From NCBI GenBank assembly GCA_022795575.1, contig JAAWGY010000040.1, forward strand, positions 1 through 12,378: 12,378 nt of DNA. Reading direction: 5' to 3'. Within the stretch, counting starts at the first letter, position 1. The number at the start of each line of letters is the position of its first letter. This stretch comes from Angelakisella sp. GTDB lineage: Bacteria > Bacillota > Clostridia > Oscillospirales > Ruminococcaceae. The notes beneath the pieces were generated by a model that was not told the origin of the DNA, did not search any database, and saw only the letters and a program-made list of their open reading frames with translations. Positions 1 through 5,565 of this stretch are shown one piece after another. A program made the position numbers and the translations under genes.

Positions 1-88
1 TTTCGCTCCTGCGGGAGCGACCAGGGCCTGCGCGGCCCTGGACCTGCGGCCCGGTAGCCCGGGCGGGCACAACCTGTGGGACAGGCTG
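1..88 (-). repeat. 88-nt multi-hairpin repeat, left copy (inverted relative to 12246-12333)
   Basis: This stretch matches the reverse complement of 12246-12333 at 85 of 88 positions; the differences are at 52, 61 and 77. It holds four potential hairpins. A is 3-20, a 7-bp stem with loop TGCG. B is 21-41, an 8-bp stem with loop TGCGC. C is 49-64, a 6-bp stem with loop TAGC. D is 73-85, a 5-bp stem with loop GGG. CCTGCG occurs three times, at 8, 27 and 43. The repeat begins 5 nt after the kinase stop codon (94-96) and would be transcribed as part of that gene's 3' end, in the same sense as the right copy. No T-tract follows in either direction, so it is not a classical terminator. The left boundary is cut by the window edge. 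Confidence 0.9.
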
Positions 89-93
89 CTTCG

Positions 94-2211
94 CTACCCC
101 AAGTATTTCCGCAATGCCGCCAGCAGCCGGTCGATCTCAATCGGCTTGCCCAAATGGCCGTCCATCCCAGCCTCCTTGGCCCGCTGCCGGTCCTCCTCCA
201 ACGCATTGGCTGTCATAGCCAGTATCGGTACCTTGGACATCGCCGGATCCGGAAGCGCCCGAATCGCCCGGGTTGCCCCATAACCGTCTAAAACCGGCAT
301 CTGGATGTCCATCAGAATAAGACGGTAAGGATCCCCCGCCGAAGCCATCACCTTTTCCACCGCCGCAGCACCGTCAGTAGCAAGGTCAATCTCCAGCCCC
401 ATCTCCTCCAGAATGGTAACAGCAATCTCCCGGTTCAGCTCGTTGTCCTCCACCAGCAAAATGCGCTTGCCGCCAAAGGATTCCTCCGGCACCAGCTCCC
501 CCAGCCGCCCAGGCTGCGCAAATGGCTCGGTGTCCAGCGGAATGGGGTCGGGACAAACCCGGAGCTGGAGAGATATGGTGACGCAGGTGCCCTTGCCTGC
601 CTCGCTCTCTACCTGGATCTGTCCCCCCATCAGGTCGATGAGGTTCTTGGTGATGGTCATCCCCAACCCGGTGCCCTGAATGCCGCTGACAGTGGAGGTC
701 CGCTCCCGTTCAAAGGGCTCAAAGACGCGCTGCAAAAACGCCGGGCTCATCCCAATACCGCTGTCCCGTATCTCGATACGGTAGCTGGAGCTTTCCCCGG
801 TGGCCTCCGGTGTTTCCCGTACCATAAGGCGGATTCTGCCCCCGGGAGGCGTAAACTTGATGGCGTTGCTCACCACGTTCAGCAGCGCCTGGCTGATGCG
901 CAGCCGGTCGCATATCACCTGCTTGTGGATTACGCCACCAAAATCTGCCGAAAAATCCAGCTCCCGGGTCTGTACGTCCGCCTGGACAATGGTCCACAGG
1001 TCCCGGAAAATATCGGCAAGGCTGCACTCCGCCTCGGTGATGCTTACCGTGCCGCTTTCAATGCGGCTCATATCCAGCACGTCGTTGATGAGGGAAAGAA
1101 GGTGCTGGCTGGAGGCCAGAATCTTGCCCAGGTAGTCCAGGAGCAGCTCCGGGTTGTCCGTGTGGTTGGTGGCCAGGGTGGTAAAGCCGATGATGGCGTT
1201 CATGGGGGTGCGGATGTCGTGGGACATATTGTTCAGGAATACCGTCTTGGCCCGGCTGGCCTGCTGAGCCTCCTCCAGCGCTGTCTCCAGCAGGTGGCGC
1301 TGCTCGATGAGCTTGCGGTCCTTCTCCTTGCGGCTGGTGATGTCCACAAACATCCCTACGTAGGTGATGGGGGTGCCGTCCCGCCGGCGGGAGAGCTTGC
1401 CGGTGGTCCGGAACCACCGGTAGCCCCGGTCCCGGGTCAGCAGGCGGTATTCCACGTCGCAGACCTTTTGGCCGGTGTAGTCCTCGATGGTGCCGTAGTA
1501 TTCCCGCAGCACCCGCTCCCGGTCCTCCGGGTGCAGCAGGTCGGACCAGGATTCCAGCCGGTTGGGGAAGTCGGCCTCGGTGCGGTAGCCCAGCATCTCC
1601 CGGAATTTGTTGCTCCACAGGACGCTGGTCATCTCCCCGGCCCGGTTAAACTCCACCGTCCACATCCCGGAGCGCAGGCTCTCGTGGACGATCCGCAGGG
1701 CGGTGGTCTCGTGCTCCAGCCGCTCCAGGGCGTCCCGGCGCTCCTTGCCCAGCTGGGCGTATTTTTCGTCGATCAGCTGTCGCAGGTATTTTTCGGTGGC
1801 GTCTACCAAAAAGACGTAAAAGACATCCCCAAACGCTTTGGTGTGGACAAAGTGGCCGTAGTCGTCCACCCAGCGGACGCTGCCGTCCTTGCGGACAATC
1901 CGGTACTCCACGTAGTCCAGGTTGTCGCAGCTGACGGCAATCTGTTCCCGGATGCTGTCCGCGGTGGCCTGGCGGTCCTCCGGGTGGATCATCCCCGGGA
2001 AGGTGCCGCCGGTGTGGGCCAGGAATTCCTTTAGCGTTTCGCAGCCGTAAAGGTGGATGAGCGCCCGGTTGGCGTAGATCAGCTCCTCCTTTTCGTCCGC
2101 GTGGTAGATAAAGAAGCCCCCCGGCATCCCCGCAGTGATCTGCTCGATGATGGGGAAGGTCTGTTCGGTAAGCATCAGCGGCTGGTCCTCCTTCCGTTCC
2201 CGTTCCATCAT
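94..2211 (-). CDS. PAS-domain hybrid sensor histidine kinase / response regulator
   Basis: This is a 705-residue soluble hybrid kinase with no signal peptide or membrane segment, so it should sense a cytoplasmic cue. Two PAS-type domains lie at about 26-140 and 178-295; both carry the HPEDR-type turn and an EYR..../RW PAC-like pattern. A short helical linker leads to HisKA with the H-box MSHDIRTPMNAIIGF (phospho-acceptor His331). The ATPase domain spans about 435-548, with N-box NVVSNAIKF, G1 DSGIGM and G2 GTGLGM. A C-terminal receiver (582-703) has acidic DN589-590, phospho-acceptor Asp635 in MDIQMPVLDG and Lys689. There is no Hpt or DNA-binding output domain, and no partner regulator in the window, so the downstream target is unknown. 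The ATG at 2209-2211 follows AAGAGG with 6 nt spacing. It lies 59 nt after the helicase-loader gene and may be read from the same promoter. Function as a hybrid kinase is secure; the signal is not known. Confidence 0.95.
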   Translation of the reverse strand: MMERERKEDQPLMLTEQTFPIIEQITAGMPGGFFIYHADEKEELIYANRALIHLYGCETLKEFLAHTGGTFPGMIHPEDRQATADSIREQIAVSCDNLDYVEYRIVRKDGSVRWVDDYGHFVHTKAFGDVFYVFLVDATEKYLRQLIDEKYAQLGKERRDALERLEHETTALRIVHESLRSGMWTVEFNRAGEMTSVLWSNKFREMLGYRTEADFPNRLESWSDLLHPEDRERVLREYYGTIEDYTGQKVCDVEYRLLTRDRGYRWFRTTGKLSRRRDGTPITYVGMFVDITSRKEKDRKLIEQRHLLETALEEAQQASRAKTVFLNNMSHDIRTPMNAIIGFTTLATNHTDNPELLLDYLGKILASSQHLLSLINDVLDMSRIESGTVSITEAECSLADIFRDLWTIVQADVQTRELDFSADFGGVIHKQVICDRLRISQALLNVVSNAIKFTPPGGRIRLMVRETPEATGESSSYRIEIRDSGIGMSPAFLQRVFEPFERERTSTVSGIQGTGLGMTITKNLIDLMGGQIQVESEAGKGTCVTISLQLRVCPDPIPLDTEPFAQPGRLGELVPEESFGGKRILLVEDNELNREIAVTILEEMGLEIDLATDGAAAVEKVMASAGDPYRLILMDIQMPVLDGYGATRAIRALPDPAMSKVPILAMTANALEEDRQRAKEAGMDGHLGKPIEIDRLLAALRKYLG

Positions 2212-2226
2212 CCGGTACCTCTTTCC

Positions 2227-2243
2227 CCCGCCCTGCCGGCGGG
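2227..2243 (-). other. GC hairpin between the helicase-loader and kinase genes
   Basis: CCCGCC (2227-2232) pairs with GGCGGG (2238-2243) around a 5-nt loop. It lies between the loader stop codon (2271-2273) and the kinase ribosome-binding site. No T-run follows in the direction of transcription, so complete termination is unlikely. It could lower read-through or protect an mRNA end, which is inference. Confidence 0.35.
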
Positions 2244-2270
2244 CATTTATTCAGGCGTGGGTGTTTCCCG

Positions 2271-3257
2271 TTACCGGCGTTTTTCCACCTGCTTCAGGAA
2301 GCGGATATCCTTGCCCACAAAGTTGTAGATGGTGCACCCGCAGAGGACGCGGCTGGTGATCCGCTCGTGGTAGGCGGCCCCCAGCTGCTCCAGGGTGAGG
2401 TTGGAGCTTAGGATCACCGGCAGGCCGGCGGTGGCCCGGTCGTTGAGGATGTTGTAGAGCACCGACTGGGAAAAGGCGGTGGAAAACTCCGCCCCCAGGT
2501 CGTCGATAACCAGCAGGTCGCACCGGGGGGCCATCCGGACAAAGTCCCGGTCCTCCTGGCTGGGGGCGCGGTCAAAGCGCACCCGCTCGTACCGGTCCAC
2601 AATGGCCTGGGCCGAGGAGTAAAGGACAGCGGCGCCCTGGCTGGCCACCTGCCCGGCGATGGAAAGGGACAGGTGGGTTTTGCCAAGCCCCGTGCGGCCC
2701 AGGAAAAGGAGGCTGCCGCTGCCGGGGCCAAACCGGTCGGCGTAGTCCCGGCACCGCTGGAGGATGCCGGACATTACCGAGCGGGGGGACCGGCCGCTTT
2801 GGTCCGGGGCCTCCGGGTAGTAATCCAGCCGGAAGGAGGCAAAGGAGCACTGGCCGTCCGCGGCGGCGGAGGGCAGGCCCCGGCAGCTTTCCGCCCGCAG
2901 CAGCGCCTCCAGGCAGCGGCAGCGCTTGCCTGCCACCCGGCCGGTATCCTGGCAGAGGGGGCAGGTGTAGCGGGGCTCTAAGATGTCCGGGGCAAGGTCC
3001 CGGGCCGTCAGGTATTCCCGGCGCTGGGCCTGCACCGCCTGCACCTCCTCCAGCACCGCCTCGGTTTTGGCGGGGGAGCCGTCCAGGACGGCAAGGGCGA
3101 TGCTTTGGGTCAGCAGCAGCAGGCGGTCCTCATATTGGCGCAGCGCCGGGTACTGGCGGTACAGCGCCTCCCGCCTGGCCATGGAGTCCTGCCGGGCCTG
3201 GTACCGCCGCTGCTGTAGGATGCTGTTGGCCGCCTCGATGGCCTTGGTGGGGTACAT
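2271..3257 (-). CDS. DnaI/DnaC-type replicative helicase loader (AAA+ ATPase)
   Basis: This is a 328-residue AAA+ ATPase of the DnaC/DnaI/IstB group, expected to load the replicative helicase at origins or restart sites. The N-terminal third is helical and charged. A putative zinc-binding cluster follows, CPLC at 99-102 and CRC at 113-115. The ATPase core has Walker A GRTGLGKT (187-194), Walker B LLVIDD (248-253), a sensor-1-like SSN (about 284-286) and an arginine-containing ERITSR near 298-303. The reading frame opens at 3275, but that ATG has no ribosome-binding site. The ATG at 3255-3257 is preceded by GGGAGG with 7 nt spacing, so I take it as the start. It begins 22 nt after the stop of the DnaD-domain gene, the usual partner of such loaders, which supports a replication role over an IS21-type IstB; no transposase is nearby. 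The zinc site is inferred from cysteine spacing only. Confidence 0.9.
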   Translation of the reverse strand: MYPTKAIEAANSILQQRRYQARQDSMARREALYRQYPALRQYEDRLLLLTQSIALAVLDGSPAKTEAVLEEVQAVQAQRREYLTARDLAPDILEPRYTCPLCQDTGRVAGKRCRCLEALLRAESCRGLPSAAADGQCSFASFRLDYYPEAPDQSGRSPRSVMSGILQRCRDYADRFGPGSGSLLFLGRTGLGKTHLSLSIAGQVASQGAAVLYSSAQAIVDRYERVRFDRAPSQEDRDFVRMAPRCDLLVIDDLGAEFSTAFSQSVLYNILNDRATAGLPVILSSNLTLEQLGAAYHERITSRVLCGCTIYNFVGKDIRFLKQVEKRR

Positions 3258-3279
3258 CCTCCCGCCTCCCGTCATAGTT

Positions 3280-4326
3280 TCATTCGCCGCCGGAGTTCTG
3301 CTCCATCAGCCGGCGGACCTCCGTCAGGTCAAAGGAGCTTTCCGGCGAAAGGCCGGCCCCGGCCTTGGTGGGGGCGGGACGGCGCCCGCTCTCCATCTCG
3401 GCGGCGGCCTGCTCCGGGGTTTCCACCCCTTTTTCCCGCCAGCGGCGGAGGATCTTGTCCAGGTAGGGGAAGGCCGCCTTGCCGGTGTTATCCACGGTGC
3501 GGTCGTAGGCCAGGCGGATGATGGGGGCGTCGTAGCCCAGCTCGTCAAACCAGCCCTCGATGTACCGCTTTTCCTTGGCGGAAAGGGCCCGGTCCCGGAT
3601 GCCGAAGATCTCCCGGACGATGCCCTCGTTGCCGTGGCAGCGGACCAGCCGCTGGATCTCCGCCTCCGCCTTCTCCAAGGTGTCCACCCCCTTTTCCACC
3701 CAGCCTGTCACCAGCCGTTCCACCTGGCGGATGCTGTCCCTGCCGGTATCCCGGCTGTACTGGACCGCCATCAGCAGGTAATCCGCCGGCAGGCGCAGGC
3801 CGCTGTGGAGGTAGAGGAAGCCCTCGGTCTCGTAGGGGGTAAGGGGGCGGCCCAGCACCTCCTGGAGCAGCTGCAAAAACGGGGGGATCTCCGGGTTTTC
3901 CCGGATAAGCCGGTTCTGCTGGCTGGGGGTGAGCTTGGCCCGGGAGTGCAGGGTGGTGATCCGCTGGCCCGCCACCGTCTGCTCCTCCCGCAGGGGGATG
4001 GGGGAGGGGGGGGGAGCGGCTGGCGGCGGGGCGGCTGGCTGGGCTGTCTGCTCCGCCGCCGGGGCGGGGGCGGGCGGGGCCTCGGTCTTGGTAAAAAGGC
4101 TGGCCTGCCGCCAGTAGTCCAGGCAGTCGGCGGCCTCCTCCGGGGGGATGCCCAGCCGCCGGGCAATTTGGGCCAGGTCCACCGGGGCAGGGGCGTCCCG
4201 CAGGGCCAGCAGCAGCACCTTTAGCTGCTTGCCAGTGCAGAGCTTCAGGTGCTGGTCCGCCACGGCGCAGGGCACGGGGAAGATGCTGCCCCAAATGCCA
4301 AAGTCGATGTGGTACTGGTCCGCCAA
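3280..4326 (-). CDS. DnaD-domain replication initiation protein
   Basis: This is a 348-residue protein related to Firmicutes DnaD/DnaB, which bind and remodel DNA during primosome assembly. The N-terminal part (1-80) looks like the winged-helix oligomerisation domain, with IDFGIWGSIFPVP followed by a helix-turn region. Residues 82-111 are a low-complexity Ala/Pro linker. Two consecutive DnaD C-terminal-type helical domains follow, at about 138-225 and 232-310. The second carries the diagnostic YxxxIxxxW pattern exactly (Tyr288, Ile292, Trp296). The first has a diverged QxxxLxxxW (Gln201, Leu205, Trp209). The start is TTG at 4324-4326, preceded by a G-rich site with about 6 nt spacing; an N-terminus of this type is expected for the family. 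It is the first gene of a unit with the helicase loader and has an extended -10 promoter just upstream. Whether it is the essential DnaD or a lineage-specific paralogue cannot be told from the window. Confidence 0.9.
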   Translation of the reverse strand: MADQYHIDFGIWGSIFPVPCAVADQHLKLCTGKQLKVLLLALRDAPAPVDLAQIARRLGIPPEEAADCLDYWRQASLFTKTEAPPAPAPAAEQTAQPAAPPPAAPPPSPIPLREEQTVAGQRITTLHSRAKLTPSQQNRLIRENPEIPPFLQLLQEVLGRPLTPYETEGFLYLHSGLRLPADYLLMAVQYSRDTGRDSIRQVERLVTGWVEKGVDTLEKAEAEIQRLVRCHGNEGIVREIFGIRDRALSAKEKRYIEGWFDELGYDAPIIRLAYDRTVDNTGKAAFPYLDKILRRWREKGVETPEQAAAEMESGRRPAPTKAGAGLSPESSFDLTEVRRLMEQNSGGE

Positions 4327-4356
4327 GGAAGTCCCCCCCTACAGAAGATAGGGAAT

Positions 4357-4365
4357 ATTATAGCA
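4357..4365 (-). promoter_or_regulatory. Extended -10 promoter of the replication gene unit
   Basis: On the minus strand the sequence reads TGCTATAAT, a perfect TGnTATAAT extended -10 element. No good -35 hexamer lies at the right distance; that position is T-rich because it overlaps the T-tract of the upstream terminator. Transcription would begin near 4350, giving a leader of about 24 nt before the TTG start at 4326. Confidence 0.75.
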
Positions 4366-4378
4366 TATCCTGGCGTGT

Positions 4379-4405
4379 AAAAAAAGCCCCCTCGCAAGGA
4401 GGGGG
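4379..4405 (-). terminator. Rho-independent terminator of the TSCPD/hypothetical gene unit
   Basis: On the minus strand a perfect 7-bp stem, CCCCCTC with GAGGGGG, encloses a 5-nt loop. It is followed by C and seven T residues. It lies about 60 nt after the stop codon of the hypothetical gene (4466-4468). The T-tract runs directly into the promoter region of the next unit. Confidence 0.9.
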
Positions 4406-4465
4406 AGAAAATTTTTACAGGCTGCAAGCCCCCGGCCTATGCCCCAAAGCTCCTGAGCCAGCCCC

Positions 4466-4996
4466 CTATATAAAGGTATAGCTGCCGATGATCTCCCGGA
4501 AAAGGGCGCGGTATTCCGCCGCCAGGGCGTTGCCGGCCTCGATTAGGGCCCCGTCCTCCTCCCGGCCGCAGAGCTCCGCCAGCACCTGGCCGCACTGGTC
4601 GTCCCCCACCCGCCGGTCGTGGAGGAGGTAGAGGGAGAAGGCGGCGGAATCGGTGATGATGGCGAAGACCTCCGGGTCCAGCTCCTCCACCCGGCGGCGG
4701 AAGGCCGCGGCGGCGGACTTTAGGAGGATGCCGTCCGAGAAGGCGGCGTCCAGCTCGTCGGACACCAGGAAGGAGAGCAGCACCAGCTTTTGCCGCCGGA
4801 ATTCGTCCTCCCCAAGGCGGGCCACATCCCCCACCAGCGTTTGGGCCAGAAGCTCCCCCAGCTGGCGGGTTTTTTCCAGGTTGCCGTTTTCCCGGTGGGC
4901 CACGTACAGGGCGGCGGAGACCTCCCCCGGGGATACCGGGGCGGGCTCGCTGTCGCCGTCGCCGTAGATCTTCATGTCGTCATCGATAAATGCCAT
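4466..4996 (-). CDS. Hypothetical acidic helical protein
   Basis: I do not recognise this 176-residue protein. It starts with an acidic, probably disordered segment (MAFIDDDMKIYGDGD and a Pro-rich stretch). Mostly amphipathic helical sequence follows, rich in Ala, Leu, Glu and Arg, with no signal peptide, membrane helix or low-complexity repeat. There are two cysteines, in DDQCGQ and ELCGRE, eight residues apart. The frame extends to a GTG at 5003-5005, but that codon overlaps the AAGGAG site. The ATG at 4994-4996 has that site 8 nt upstream and is taken as the start. It lies 27 nt after the TSCPD-domain gene and ends before a strong terminator, so the two should be co-expressed. Codon use matches its neighbours, which argues for a real resident gene. 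Confidence 0.8.
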   Translation of the reverse strand: MAFIDDDMKIYGDGDSEPAPVSPGEVSAALYVAHRENGNLEKTRQLGELLAQTLVGDVARLGEDEFRRQKLVLLSFLVSDELDAAFSDGILLKSAAAAFRRRVEELDPEVFAIITDSAAFSLYLLHDRRVGDDQCGQVLAELCGREEDGALIEAGNALAAEYRALFREIIGSYTFI

Positions 4997-5023
4997 CTTT
5001 TCCACTCCTTAAATAGGGGCGCG

Positions 5024-5284
5024 TTATTTTTCCTCCTGGGCGGCAAGGACCTGTTCCAGGGCGCTGGCCAGCTGGTCGGGGCAGGAGGTGGGCTTAAAGC
5101 CGCAGCGGATGCCCCGCAGCCGGGCCACCACCTCCTTGGCCTCCATCCCCTCGGTCAGCCGGGCCACCCCCTGGGCGTTGCCGGGACAGCCGCCGGTAAA
5201 GCGGACGTTGTGGACAACGCCGTCGGTAAGCTCCAGCCGGATGGCTTGGGAACAGACGCCCTTGGGCTTGAATTTGATCTCCAT
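5024..5284 (-). CDS. TSCPD-domain protein (TIGR03905-like)
   Basis: This is an 86-residue single-domain protein. The C-terminal signature TSCPD sits at 66-70, and the N-terminal part has the usual strand-rich pattern with GGCPGN at 31-36. Four cysteines (11, 33, 61 and 68) are placed as in the family and could bind a metal ion. Related domains occur at the C-terminus of the vitamin B12-dependent ribonucleotide reductase and as small stand-alone proteins in Clostridia. The biochemical role of the stand-alone form is not established to my knowledge. The ATG at 5282-5284 has AAAGGAG upstream with rather long spacing (12 nt), and no better in-frame start exists. It is the first gene of a two-gene unit with its own -10 element. 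Confidence 0.85.
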   Translation of the reverse strand: MEIKFKPKGVCSQAIRLELTDGVVHNVRFTGGCPGNAQGVARLTEGMEAKEVVARLRGIRCGFKPTSCPDQLASALEQVLAAQEEK

Positions 5285-5328
5285 GGATTGACGGTACTCC
5301 TTTTTGCATTGTTTTTAGATACGGTCTT

Positions 5329-5334
5329 ATTATA
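5329..5334 (-). promoter_or_regulatory. -10 element of the TSCPD gene promoter
   Basis: The minus strand reads TATAAT here, about 45 nt before the ATG. A weak -35 candidate, TTGCGC, lies 18 nt upstream with three of six consensus matches. Transcription would start near 5322, leaving a leader of about 38 nt that contains the AAAGGAG site. Confidence 0.55.
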
Positions 5335-5397
5335 CACCAAGTACGGGCGGCGGCGCAAGAGCTCCCGGAAGGTTTTCGTCAAAATAGACAATGGGCG

Positions 5398-5451
5398 TTT
5401 TGTACAATGGGGGGGGGGGCTATTTGTTGTGTTTGTACAAAATAACAACAA
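5398..5451. promoter_or_regulatory. Twin TTGTACAA palindromes flanking an 11-G tract
   Basis: The palindrome TTGTACAA occurs at 5400-5407 and at 5433-5440. A run of eleven G (5409-5419) lies between them. The second palindrome is also framed by TTGTTGT (5424-5430) and ACAACAA (5445-5451), giving an imperfect dyad of about 28 nt. The centres of the two boxes are 33 bp apart, about three helical turns. They lie between two divergent promoters, which suits an operator, but no regulator is identified. Confidence 0.45.
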
Positions 5452-5468
5452 TTTCGACCAGCTCCCCC

Positions 5469-5497
5469 TTGTATTGGCAAAAAGGATTTGATATAAT
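5469..5497 (+). promoter_or_regulatory. Promoter of the surface protein gene
   Basis: TGATATAAT at 5489-5497 is an extended -10 element. TTGTAT at 5469-5474 is a -35 candidate with 17 bp spacing. The predicted start point is near 5504, giving a leader of about 62 nt before the GTG at 5566. The alternative hexamer TTGGCA (5474-5479) is closer to consensus but too near the -10. Confidence 0.75.
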
Positions 5498-5503
5498 GAT
5501 GGT

Positions 5504-5538
5504 GAAATCTGTGATAGCCCTGGGCATACACAGTTTTC
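5504..5538 (+). promoter_or_regulatory. Hairpin at the 5' end of the surface protein mRNA leader
   Basis: GAAATCTGTG (5504-5513) pairs with CACAGTTTTC (5529-5538) with one mismatch. The loop contains GCCC and GGGC. The stem begins at the predicted +1. It is followed by the palindrome AAAAATATTTTT (5539-5550) and then AAGGAGGT (5551-5558). Such a placement would protect the mRNA 5' end, and the AU-rich stretch would keep the ribosome site open. The role is inferred. Confidence 0.4.
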
Positions 5539-5565
5539 AAAAATATTTTTAAGGAGGTCAATTTT

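Noticed and set aside
925..2034. Long plus-strand frame across the kinase gene
   Set aside because: A shadow of the kinase, rich in Val/Gly/Gln with no recognisable domain, while the kinase motifs are complete on the minus strand.
2271..3257. IstB helper protein of an IS21 element
   Set aside because: No IstA transposase or IS ends nearby; the DnaD-domain partner and the cysteine cluster fit a helicase loader.
3258..3275. Upstream ATG of the helicase-loader gene
   Set aside because: No ribosome site precedes it, whereas GGGAGG lies 7 nt before the ATG at 3257.
4997..5005. GTG start of the hypothetical gene
   Set aside because: It overlaps the AAGGAG ribosome site; the ATG at 4996 has ideal spacing.
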